This document shows positions 53,754 through 61,107 of a stretch of DNA of 64,000 bases, in pieces. The DNA comes from Acidobacteriaceae bacterium (GTDB lineage: Bacteria; Acidobacteriota; Terriglobia; Bryobacterales; Bryobacteraceae). Each line of letters starts with the position of its first letter. Position 1 is the stretch's first letter. Position numbers and translations under genes: made by a program. Where the stretch lies: NCBI GenBank assembly GCA_019240475.1, contig JAFAYI010000036.1, positions 186,001 to 250,000 on the forward strand, read 5' to 3'. Under the pieces are notes generated by a model, which was not told the DNA's origin, made no database searches, and saw only the letters and a list, made by a program, of their open reading frames with translations.

Positions 53754-54587
53754 ATGAGTACACATACAGCGGCGACGGAATTGACGTTCCTGGGGAAGCT
53801 AGTCTTAGAGGGCGAGATTCACTGCCAGACAGGATTACATATCGGAGCGGGAAAAGGCTCGCTTGAAATTGGGGGCGCCGACAATCCAGTAGTTAAGGAC
53901 GCCTTCGGGATCCCTTACATTCCAGGCAGTTCTCTGCGGGGGCGAATTCGATCCCTGCTGGAACAGACCATGGGGCTGGCGCTTCCAAGCGAATTGGTCT
54001 ATTTATCCAAGCGAAAGGGCCAGGAAGTCCGCATTCACCAAAGCAACCGCCCAGACGACGAAGTGTGTGTTCTATTTGGGCGAAATCCGGGACGCGTGGA
54101 AAAAGTCGGCGGCGAACCTCTTGAAGCGGCGACGACGACGCCCGCGCGATTGACGGTGTATGATGCCCCGTTGGTGGTGGCGAGCATTACTCCACAGATG
54201 CGGGAGAACCTGGATGACGAACTGACGGAGGTGAAGAGCGAGAACGCCGTAGACCGCATTACGTCCCAGGCGAACCCGCGAACTCTCGAACGCGTTCCCG
54301 CCGGCGCGCGATTCCGCTTCCGCATGGTGCTGGACGTACTTTGCGAAGAAGACAAGCCGCTGTTGGGGCGCGTGGTGGAGGCGCTGCGATTGCTCGAAGA
54401 CGACGCATTGGGAGGAGGCGGCAGCCGCGGTAACGGGCGTATTGCATTCAGCGACATAAAGCTGACGTGGCGCAGCAGGGATTACTACGCCAAGGGAGCA
54501 CCGGAAACTGAATTACTTTCGGGCGGCGAACTGGCGGCGTTGCAGCAACTGGCGAGTGCGGACGACTACGCACAGAAGCTCGCCTAA
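53754..54587 (+). CDS. csm3: Csm3, Cas7-type backbone subunit with target-RNA cleavage site
   Basis: The repeated RAMP subunit that forms the crRNA-binding backbone and cuts bound target RNA at 6-base intervals. The 277-residue product has the family N-terminus GEIHCQTGLHIGAGKG and the catalytic Asp43 in IGGADNPVVKD, equivalent to Asp32 of Staphylococcus epidermidis Csm3. Next come IPYIPGSSLRGRIRSLLE (the RAMP glycine/Arg block) and the C-terminal G-rich loop LGGGGSRGNGRI. An intact Asp43 predicts that slicing is active. It starts 63 bases after csm2 and its stop abuts the csm4 start. Confidence 0.93.
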   Translation: MSTHTAATELTFLGKLVLEGEIHCQTGLHIGAGKGSLEIGGADNPVVKDAFGIPYIPGSSLRGRIRSLLEQTMGLALPSELVYLSKRKGQEVRIHQSNRPDDEVCVLFGRNPGRVEKVGGEPLEAATTTPARLTVYDAPLVVASITPQMRENLDDELTEVKSENAVDRITSQANPRTLERVPAGARFRFRMVLDVLCEEDKPLLGRVVEALRLLEDDALGGGGSRGNGRIAFSDIKLTWRSRDYYAKGAPETELLSGGELAALQQLASADDYAQKLA

Positions 54588-55901
54588 ATGCAACCGGCTG
54601 TTTTGGTTCGGTTACGGCCAAACGGTCCTTGGCGTTTTGGTCCAGGGGACGGCGGACGAGACCACGCCGATTTCCTGTATCGCAGCGACCGGCTGTACTC
54701 TGCCGTGAGCTTGGCTATGCGGAAACTGGGGTGGCTCGAGCAGTGGCTCGAAGCGACGGCAAGCGCACAGGCGCCGGCTGTCTCCTTCAGTTCGCTTTTC
54801 CCGTATCAAGGCGATACGTTATTCGTTCCGCCTCCCAAGGCGCTGTGGCCCCCCGCGGCTTCGCAAGTGACCGCATCGAGCCCGGTGTTTCTGAGCAAGA
54901 TGCGCTGGAGCGCGGCTCGATTTGTGCCGGTCCTTGTGGTGGAATCTCTTGCGCTTGGGCAAAAAATCTTGGCGGATCAATGGCTGATCGATGCGCAGAG
55001 CGGGTGCCTGCTGCGGCGCGACCGTCCCAACTCAACGCCTTTCCATACGGTCAGGAGGCGCCGCGCCGCGATTGATCGCGTCAACGGCGCGGCCCCGCAA
55101 GCCGAGAATTACGTCGGTATCGAGTTCGAAGCGGGCGCTGGATTGTGGACCGTGGCGCGCTATGCAAACGATGCGGCGCATGAGGAGTGGAACGATCGCA
55201 TCGCGGCGGTCTTCCGATTCCTGGCCGATGCGGGATTGGGAGGGCTGCGCACCGCAGGATGGGGACACGCCGCGTCACCCGAGTTCCAGCAGGGGCGGTG
55301 GCCGGCGCTCTTGATGCCGAAGATGAGGCGGTCGGGTGGCGGCGATCATACCACTGCAAACGGAGAAAAACCGCTGCATTGGCTGCTCTCGGTATACTCG
55401 CCTTCGCCCTCCGACGTGGTCGATTGGAGCCTGGGAGACTATCGAGCGGTTACGCGCGGCGGACGAGTGGAAAGCGAACAAGGGTGGGGCGCAGAAAAGA
55501 AGACGCTGCGCATGATCGCAGAGGGTTCCGTGATCGCTGCAGAGAAGGACCCGGTCGGAATCGCCGTCAATGTCGCCCCGGACGGGTTCCCTCATCCGGT
55601 GTACCGCTCGGGCTTGGCTCTTGCTTTGAGACTACCGGAAGCCGCATCGGCGGCCGAAGGGCCGGTCGAGACGCCAAGCGATGAAGAAGCTGGGAATGAG
55701 AAGCCGTGTATGGATGAGAGAGCGCCGGAGCCGGAGATACCGCCGGTAAGGCCCGCTGCGCAGGCAGAAGAAGCTGCGGCAGCAGAAGAGGTTGCGTCAA
55801 CCGAAGAAGCCGCGCGTCCCGAAGCGGCAGCGCCTATCGAAGAGGCCGCGCCGGAATCTGAACCCGCGCTTGGCGAGGAGCAGAGCAGCGATGAACTATA
55901 A
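54588..55901 (+). CDS. csm4: Csm4, Cas5-type subunit with acidic C-terminal tail
   Basis: The RAMP subunit that caps the crRNA 5' tag and holds Cas10. The RAMP core covers residues 1 to about 350, with the N-terminal strand AVLVRLRPNGPWRFGPG, DRLYSAVSLAM and the glycine-rich GLGGLRTAGWGHA. Residues 351-437 are a low-complexity tail with 26 Glu/Asp and 4 Lys/Arg plus many Ala and Pro, not seen in ordinary Csm4. The ATG follows the csm3 stop directly, and the stop overlaps csm5 by 11 bases. The tail keeps an open frame across the overlap, so it is not a frameshift artefact by eye. Confidence 0.88.
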   Translation: MQPAVLVRLRPNGPWRFGPGDGGRDHADFLYRSDRLYSAVSLAMRKLGWLEQWLEATASAQAPAVSFSSLFPYQGDTLFVPPPKALWPPAASQVTASSPVFLSKMRWSAARFVPVLVVESLALGQKILADQWLIDAQSGCLLRRDRPNSTPFHTVRRRRAAIDRVNGAAPQAENYVGIEFEAGAGLWTVARYANDAAHEEWNDRIAAVFRFLADAGLGGLRTAGWGHAASPEFQQGRWPALLMPKMRRSGGGDHTTANGEKPLHWLLSVYSPSPSDVVDWSLGDYRAVTRGGRVESEQGWGAEKKTLRMIAEGSVIAAEKDPVGIAVNVAPDGFPHPVYRSGLALALRLPEAASAAEGPVETPSDEEAGNEKPCMDERAPEPEIPPVRPAAQAEEAAAAEEVASTEEAARPEAAAPIEEAAPESEPALGEEQSSDEL

Positions 55902-57033
55902 AGTTACCGCTTTGACTCCTCTGTTGGTCGGCGACGGAAGAGAACTCTCGCCCATCGACTACATGGTTTGGAAGGACCAGGTAAACGTTTTGGACCAGCC
56001 GCGTATTTTCAAACTGCTGTCCAGCGGGCCGCGTCTGGATGGCTACCTGGCGCAGTTACGGAAGGCGACTAAACTCGATTTCGCCTCCTGGGGTGGATTC
56101 GCCCAGAACTTTTCGCAACGGCGGATCCCATTTGAAAGCGCGGAATCGACTGCAATCTGGAATCAGGCGCCTTCTGAATCGTTGTTTATTCCAACCTTTG
56201 CGGCCGGGTATCGCGGAGCTTATCTGCCCGCCTCGGCAATTAAGGGAGCGCTGCGAACGAGCCTGGTATCGGCGCGCTGGACAGCCGCTTCCCTGGATCG
56301 CTTGGCAGCGTCGCTCGAAGGGGACAAGCTATCGCGCCGTCCTGCCGAGCCATTGGAGACAAGCGCCGGGGCGTCGCAGATGAAGATCATCGCTGCCGCC
56401 GATAGCAGTCCCGCGGGGCAGCACGCGTTCAAGATTTTTCTAACGCGCGTGGCCTCGCTCGATACGCGACAACCCGACCGGCCCCAGCTTGCCTGGAAAG
56501 TTTCGGGGCGGGGCAGCGTTCCCTCGCAGCGAGTTTCGGAGGCGACGCCTCTGTTTGCCGAGATGGCTGTCCCCGGTACGCAGTTCGATGGGCGATGGCA
56601 GGAGCGCACTTTTTTCGAAAACCCAGACTTGGTACGCGCGCTAGGCTGGCGATCGGTTCCCGATCTGAAGCAAATTGTCGAAGCGTCGAATCAACGCGCC
56701 GGCGCGGAACTTGAACAGCACGGCCGGTACGCGGAGATTGCAGGTCTTAAGCCGTTGCAGACCGCGATCGCACGATTGCGGGAGGAACTTGCCCTGGCGC
56801 AGGGATCGCCGCTTACCTGCGTGTTGGCGATGGGATGGGGCGGCGGATTTTTGTCGAAGGCGGGATTCCTCAATACCGAGCAGGAAGGCTATCGCAAGAT
56901 TTTGCGATCGATCCCCGCCCTGAGCAAGGCGATCCGAGACGGCGTTCCATTTCCAAAGACACGGCGCATTGTGTTCCTGGGTGGGCAAGCCGCGGCACTC
57001 CCCGGTTGGGTTCGCTTGCAGTTTGAGAATTAG
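55891..57033 (+). CDS. csm5: Csm5, Cas7-type terminal backbone subunit
   Basis: The RAMP subunit at the crRNA 3' end, needed in other III-A systems for crRNA trimming. The start at ATG 55891 gives 380 residues and the typical N-terminus MNYKVTALTPLLVGDGRELSPIDYMVW. A longer frame to 55792 would read the csm4 tail out of frame. The RAMP motif is GAYLPASAIKGALRTSL (about 110), and the C-terminal Gly-rich loop is AMGWGGGFLSKAG. It overlaps csm4 by 11 bases and is the last csm gene. No cas6, csm6, cas1 or cas2 follows. Confidence 0.9.
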   Translation: MNYKVTALTPLLVGDGRELSPIDYMVWKDQVNVLDQPRIFKLLSSGPRLDGYLAQLRKATKLDFASWGGFAQNFSQRRIPFESAESTAIWNQAPSESLFIPTFAAGYRGAYLPASAIKGALRTSLVSARWTAASLDRLAASLEGDKLSRRPAEPLETSAGASQMKIIAAADSSPAGQHAFKIFLTRVASLDTRQPDRPQLAWKVSGRGSVPSQRVSEATPLFAEMAVPGTQFDGRWQERTFFENPDLVRALGWRSVPDLKQIVEASNQRAGAELEQHGRYAEIAGLKPLQTAIARLREELALAQGSPLTCVLAMGWGGGFLSKAGFLNTEQEGYRKILRSIPALSKAIRDGVPFPKTRRIVFLGGQAAALPGWVRLQFEN

Positions 57034-57086
57034 ACCCAGATCCGGCAATTCTCCTTTGCGGACGAACCATCGGGAATCTCCTAGGC

Positions 57087-57117
57087 CTCGGGCAAGCCGA
57101 GATCGCTTCTAGAAGCG
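57087..57117. terminator. two adjacent hairpins after csm5, possible terminator
   Basis: CTCGG-GCAAG-CCGAG (57087-57101) is followed at 57104-57117 by CGCTTCTAGAAGCG, a perfect 14-base palindrome. They lie 53 bases after the csm5 stop and 118 bases before the ATPase start. No T-run follows, so a strong intrinsic terminator is not shown; an operator for the downstream gene is the alternative. A TATGAT at 57131-57136 could be a -10 for that gene. Confidence 0.35.
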
Positions 57118-57235
57118 CCGATAAATCCGATATGATGGAGGAGCGGAGGGGTTCGGTTCCGGAATTGCAACACGAGTGCCTTGTGTACGCGCTCACGGCT
57201 TGCATATTGCCCGGAATAGGCGTCAGGGTTAAGCC

Positions 57236-58150
57236 ATGCATAACGCGATCTACAATGCGTACTTCGGGTTTGCGGAGAACCCTTTCAACATCAGTCCGGA
57301 CCCGGAATTCCTATACCGAAGTCCCCAGCACGAGGAAGCCTTAGCAAATCTGATCTATGGGGTGCGCAGCCGTAAGGGGTTCATTGTCCTGACGGGTGAA
57401 GTAGGCACTGGAAAGACCACAATGCTCGAGTGCCTGCGCGACTACCTGGATTCGCAGCGGGTCGAGTTTGCGTTCATCTTCAATTCCCGGCTTACGCCGG
57501 AGCAGTTTTTTGAGATGATGGCGTTCGATTTCGATCTGCAGTGCAACCGGAAATCGAAAACAGATGTGCTGTTCGCCTTAAATACGCTCTTGCTGAAGCA
57601 GGCGGATCGCGGCCGGACATGCGTCCTGATTGTGGACGAAGCGCACAATCTCGAGTGGGATGTGCTCGAGGAGGTCCGGCTGTTGGGGAATCTTGAGAAC
57701 CGGCAAGGCAAGCTGTTGCAGATCATATTGGCAGGCCAGCCTGAGTTGGACCGCAAGCTGGATGCACCCAACCTGCGGCAGCTCAAACAGAGAATTGTGC
57801 TCCGATGCTCGCTCGATCCACTGACTCCCGAGGAGTGCGCTGCGTATGTGGCGTCCCGGCTTGCGCGAGCGGGCCTGCCGAACCAGAAGGTTTTTTCCCC
57901 GGAATTGCTGGAAGAAGTCTACAAGCGTTCGCGAGGCATTCCGCGCCTGATCAACCTGCTATGCGACAACCTCCTGGTGACGGTTTTTGCGATGGAGCAA
58001 AGGATCGCGACGATTCCGATGCTAGATGAAGTATGCCGGGACCTGCGGTTGGAGTGGCCGGGTTCGCTGCGGGACCGCCGCAGCCGCGCCCGCTATGCTG
58101 CGAGCGAAGAGCCTCTGCCCGAGGCGCCTCTTTCCCTCAGCGGCGATTAG
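57236..58150 (+). CDS. ExeA/GspA-like AAA ATPase
   Basis: A 304-residue P-loop ATPase of the ExeA family, also found as an exosortase/PEP-CTERM-associated ATPase. The N-terminus YFGFAENPFNISPDPEFLY is the family signature. Walker A is GEVGTGKTT (54-62) and Walker B is CVLIVDEAHN. Sensor 1 and 2 regions follow (ILAGQPEL, RIVLRCSLDPL, RSRGIPRLINLLCDNLL). There is no membrane segment or peptidoglycan-binding domain after residue 280, unlike GspA. It lies close to a PEP-CTERM gene, but no exosortase gene is in the window. Confidence 0.88.
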   Translation: MHNAIYNAYFGFAENPFNISPDPEFLYRSPQHEEALANLIYGVRSRKGFIVLTGEVGTGKTTMLECLRDYLDSQRVEFAFIFNSRLTPEQFFEMMAFDFDLQCNRKSKTDVLFALNTLLLKQADRGRTCVLIVDEAHNLEWDVLEEVRLLGNLENRQGKLLQIILAGQPELDRKLDAPNLRQLKQRIVLRCSLDPLTPEECAAYVASRLARAGLPNQKVFSPELLEEVYKRSRGIPRLINLLCDNLLVTVFAMEQRIATIPMLDEVCRDLRLEWPGSLRDRRSRARYAASEEPLPEAPLSLSGD

Positions 58151-58217
58151 CTGCCGCCTATCGGGATCGCTCGCCCGTGCTCGGCAGAGGCAGCCAGCTA
58201 TATGGCAACCTAGAAGC

Positions 58218-58505
58218 ATGGCACGAGGCTGGGAAAGCAAAGAAATCGAATCCCAGATTGAGGCTGCTCAAGAGCGTTCATCCAATTCTCAACGCGCATC
58301 GGTCAGTCCTGAGGAGCTAATTCGCCAACGGGAACGGGAAAGCGTGGAGCTTTCCCGCACGCGGGTTCTGCACGATATGGAGGAGGCGCGGAATCCTAAG
58401 TATCGTGAGATTCTCCAGCGGTCGCTTCAATATCTCGACGACAAGATTGCAGCTCTAGCGGCGGATGGAACGTCTGCGTCGAACGGGCTGGTAGCCAGCG
58501 AGTAA
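58218..58505 (+). CDS. small charged helical protein of unknown function
   Basis: A 95-residue protein, probably cytosolic and helical, starting MARGWESKEIESQIEAAQE. The N-terminal MARGWESK followed by a Glu/Gln-rich helix recalls short proteins I have seen in acidobacterial genomes, but I know no function. The remainder (RQRERESVELSRTRVLHDMEEA, YREILQRSLQYLDDKIAAL) suggests a coiled coil. Its last 51 bases overlap the end of the convergent PEP-CTERM gene. Confidence 0.62.
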   Translation: MARGWESKEIESQIEAAQERSSNSQRASVSPEELIRQRERESVELSRTRVLHDMEEARNPKYREILQRSLQYLDDKIAALAADGTSASNGLVASE

Positions 58506-59360
58506 GGATAAGGCGCCCGCGGCGATCAGAGCGGCGTTGGAAGGTTCGGGAACGGTCGAGCCGGGGATGGGACCCGATCCGCCCGGGGCGGGACTACCAC
58601 CACCAGGGGCGGCGCCGCCGGACGGCGAAGAACCCCCGGGTCCCGTAGATGCGGGAGCGCCGGGTAAGCCCGAAGGCAGGTCTGCAATCACCATAATGGG
58701 CGAGGAACGGTCTCCATCCGGAAATGCTTCCCCCAAGGCGCTGGCGCCCGATACGCCGGTCGGGAAGGAGAGAAAGCGCTCCCGCGCTTCCACCAGAGGC
58801 ATCACCGGAGTATCATATCGGGGCGAGAATAAAGGCGCCTGTGGCATGTCTAGGCCGGACGGGAACTCGGGCGCATTCAATGCCGCTTCAGTCGGTTGTG
58901 GGCCTGCGGCTATTGGAAACTGGGGCGAAGCGGAAAGACGGTTCCCACAGCGCGTGCGCGCCATATGCTCGCCATCGCACAGGATCGATTCACCTTTGGG
59001 AATTCGGCGCTTATTGGCCGTCCAATAAATTCGGTCGGCTCTCCGGTAGGAAACGTATAAAAATGTGTCCTCCGGAAGTGAGCGGACCGAAATGCGCGCG
59101 GCGTCAAAATCTGAATAATGAGCGGCAACTACGCGATCGACACGGCGCGCTAAAGCGAGTTCCTCGCTCGAATATGCCCCGCCGGGAATGACGGAAAACG
59201 GATAAATTCGACGCGGAGTTTTGGGAATGTCGAGCGGCCGGGCGGCGCGCTGAACACGCGGGATGTCGAGAATTTGTTTCTTTGGGTGAGCTACCAACCG
59301 CAACACGGTTGCTACAGCCAAGCTCGCGCAGAATATCGAAACGAAACTTCGTGCGGTCAA
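58455..59360 (-). CDS. PEP-CTERM-sorted surface protein
   Basis: A 301-residue exported protein. The start is TTG at 59360, supported by GGAGGT 8 bases upstream. A hydrophobic N-terminal segment (about 5-22) is followed by a domain of about 90 residues (GGAYSSEELALARRVDRVVAAHYSDFD to RTRCGNRLS) seen in other acidobacterial PEP-CTERM proteins. A Pro/Gly/Ser-rich spacer comes next (about 225-268). The sorting signal has VPEP (270-273), then a hydrophobic stretch and RRRRSIRR at the end. An exosortase would cut there, but none is encoded nearby. It reads divergently from the peptidase gene. Confidence 0.82.
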   Translation of the reverse strand: MTARSFVSIFCASLAVATVLRLVAHPKKQILDIPRVQRAARPLDIPKTPRRIYPFSVIPGGAYSSEELALARRVDRVVAAHYSDFDAARISVRSLPEDTFLYVSYRRADRIYWTANKRRIPKGESILCDGEHMARTRCGNRLSASPQFPIAAGPQPTEAALNAPEFPSGLDMPQAPLFSPRYDTPVMPLVEARERFLSFPTGVSGASALGEAFPDGDRSSPIMVIADLPSGLPGAPASTGPGGSSPSGGAAPGGGSPAPGGSGPIPGSTVPEPSNAALIAAGALSLLAGYQPVRRRRSIRR

Positions 59361-59402
59361 GGCCGCCCACCTCCGTTGATGATTGCCATCGCTGGGCTTC
59401 TA

Positions 59403-59583
59403 CCACGATAGGGTGGATTGCGATTTGAATTCTCGCAGGATTTATCCTATATGTCCAGAAAAATGTGCCGCATGCTCATGGGATAATTCTGGAACTGTCG
59501 GTCTATAAAGGCTTTTAGCCCCAGGCCACGACAGGGTGGATTGCGTTGGCAATTCTCGCAAGATTCTTCCTAGGAATCTAGAA
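59403..59583. repeat. 58-base direct duplication, copies 123 bases apart
   Basis: Copy A (59403-59460) and copy B (59526-59583) align without gaps with about 45 of 58 matches. Shared segments include AGGGTGGATTGCG and AATTCTCGCA. They lie in the 289-base gap between the divergent PEP-CTERM and peptidase genes. Copy B runs into a hairpin at 59561-59589. A duplicated regulatory region is the simplest reading. I see no CRISPR-like array and no transposon ends, and nothing else firm in this gap. Confidence 0.6.
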
Positions 59584-59589
59584 GAATCT
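59561..59589. other. hairpin in the leader of the peptidase gene
   Basis: AGATTCTTCCTAG and CTAGAAGAATCT form a 12-base-pair stem with one bulged C and a GAAT loop. It is at the end of copy B of the direct duplication, about 60 bases before the GTG of the peptidase gene. No T-run follows. It could be a DNA operator palindrome or an RNA leader structure. Confidence 0.45.
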
Positions 59590-59649
59590 CATGTATGGTT
59601 CTAAGGGAACTCCGGGCTCGCCGATGAGAGCAAGTAAGAGGCGATTGTT

Positions 59650-61086
59650 GTGCGGCTCACTTCCACAATTCTTCTCCTACTGGCCCTAAGGGCGCCCCTC
59701 TATCCAGCAGAGCGTTGGGTCAAAGTTTCGGTCCCGCATTTCGAGCTCTACACTCAAATGGACCGCGAGCAGGCAATGCAGGCCCTGCAGGTGTTCGAAC
59801 AGGCGCGATCGTTCTTTCTGGCGGCTGGTTTTGCTCAAGTATTGCCGGGCGATACGGTCCGTATCCTGGACCTCGCCTCGGACCGTGATTACACTTCTTA
59901 CCTGGTAAAACCGGGCGCATACGCGATGTATCAGCGCGGACGGCGCGGCGACTACATCGTCATGCGAAGCCTGACACCCGGCCATTACGAAGTAGCCGTC
60001 CACGAATACACGCATTATGTCTTGGAACACGAAGGGCTAAAGCTGCCCATATGGTTGAACGAAGGTTTGGCAGAACTGTACTCAACCCTTGAACCGCGCG
60101 GGGAACAGTGTCTGATTGGCCAGCCGAGGGCGGGGCGATTGATAGTGCTCGCCACTCGGCGCCCGATCGGTCTGGAGACGCTTTTTGCGGTCGATCAATC
60201 GTCGCCATATTACAACGATCCCGACAAGATGTCGATCTTTTATGCCGAAAGCTGGGCGTTGACCCACATGCTGGCCGTCTCGGACGAGTATTCGAAACGT
60301 TTCCATTCATTTCTGTCGATGGTCTCCTCAGGCAGAGACGTGCGCGAAGTGATCCGGACGGTTTATGGCAAGGAACTTCCCAGCGTCGAGGAGGACCTCC
60401 AGACTTACCTGAGACGCGGCAATCTTCCTGCCTTGCTCTTCAACATCCACGAGAGCCGAACTTCGAAGGAGGCGACCATCGCGGGATTGGAGAAATCCGA
60501 ACTCGAACTGGCGGTGGCCGACTTGCTGTCATCCAATGCTCGGGCGGGTCCCGAGGCTGCGGCAAAGGTGCGCGAGCTAGCCGGCGCACATCCGCAAGAG
60601 GCCGGATTCGATGAAGTGTTAGGGTACCTGGCGCTTCGCGAAAACCGAACAGATGAAGCTCGCACGCACTTTGACGACGCGGTGAACCATCTGTCGAGCG
60701 ATCCGGTGGCCATCTATAATTCGGCTCGGCTACAACAAGCGGCCGGAGCCGCGCCGTCCGAGGTGATTCCGAAACTCCAGCGAGTACTAGCTTTGAATCC
60801 GGACTACGAACCGGCGCGCATCGACCTCGGTTTCACAGCCGTCAAAGCCAAGCAGTTCGAGTTAGCGATTTCCGCATTTTCACGTTTGAAATCGATAGAC
60901 CCGAAAGTGGCGTTCGAAGTTTACTATTCCATGGCGTACTCTGCGCTCGAACTACGGCAGTCGGAGGAGGCGAGAACCGCTCTCGAGGCGGCCCAGCAAT
61001 ACGCTCGCACAACTGAGCAGCAAAAGCAGGCGGGAAATCTAGAGCGATTCATCGACCGGCAGAATTTCGCGTCTCTCGCGCGGTAG
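59650..61086 (+). CDS. gluzincin-type peptidase with TPR repeats (peptidase MA-like)
   Basis: A 478-residue exported protein starting with GTG and a short signal sequence (MRLTSTILLLLALRAPLYPA). The N-terminal half carries a zinc site of the peptidase MA/DUF1570 type: HEYTH (His118, Glu119, His122) and a third ligand Glu138 in LNEGLAELYS. The C-terminal part (about 290-470) is built of tetratricopeptide-like helix pairs (GYLALRENRTDEARTHFDDAV, AYSALELRQSEEARTAL). The enzyme probably acts in the periplasm. The gene is divergent from the PEP-CTERM gene and preceded by a duplicated regulatory element. Confidence 0.82.
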   Translation: MRLTSTILLLLALRAPLYPAERWVKVSVPHFELYTQMDREQAMQALQVFEQARSFFLAAGFAQVLPGDTVRILDLASDRDYTSYLVKPGAYAMYQRGRRGDYIVMRSLTPGHYEVAVHEYTHYVLEHEGLKLPIWLNEGLAELYSTLEPRGEQCLIGQPRAGRLIVLATRRPIGLETLFAVDQSSPYYNDPDKMSIFYAESWALTHMLAVSDEYSKRFHSFLSMVSSGRDVREVIRTVYGKELPSVEEDLQTYLRRGNLPALLFNIHESRTSKEATIAGLEKSELELAVADLLSSNARAGPEAAAKVRELAGAHPQEAGFDEVLGYLALRENRTDEARTHFDDAVNHLSSDPVAIYNSARLQQAAGAAPSEVIPKLQRVLALNPDYEPARIDLGFTAVKAKQFELAISAFSRLKSIDPKVAFEVYYSMAYSALELRQSEEARTALEAAQQYARTTEQQKQAGNLERFIDRQNFASLAR

Positions 61087-61107
61087 GAGTTGAGTTACGC
61101 TGGCGGC

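Noticed and set aside
57132..57344. 70-codon frame overlapping the ATPase start
   Set aside because: It runs out of frame into the certain ATPase gene and has no recognisable sequence.
59526..59565. Sigma-54-type -24/-12 promoter in copy B of the duplication
   Set aside because: TTGGCA followed by CGCA gives a GG-to-GC distance of 10 rather than 12 bases, so it does not fit sigma-54.
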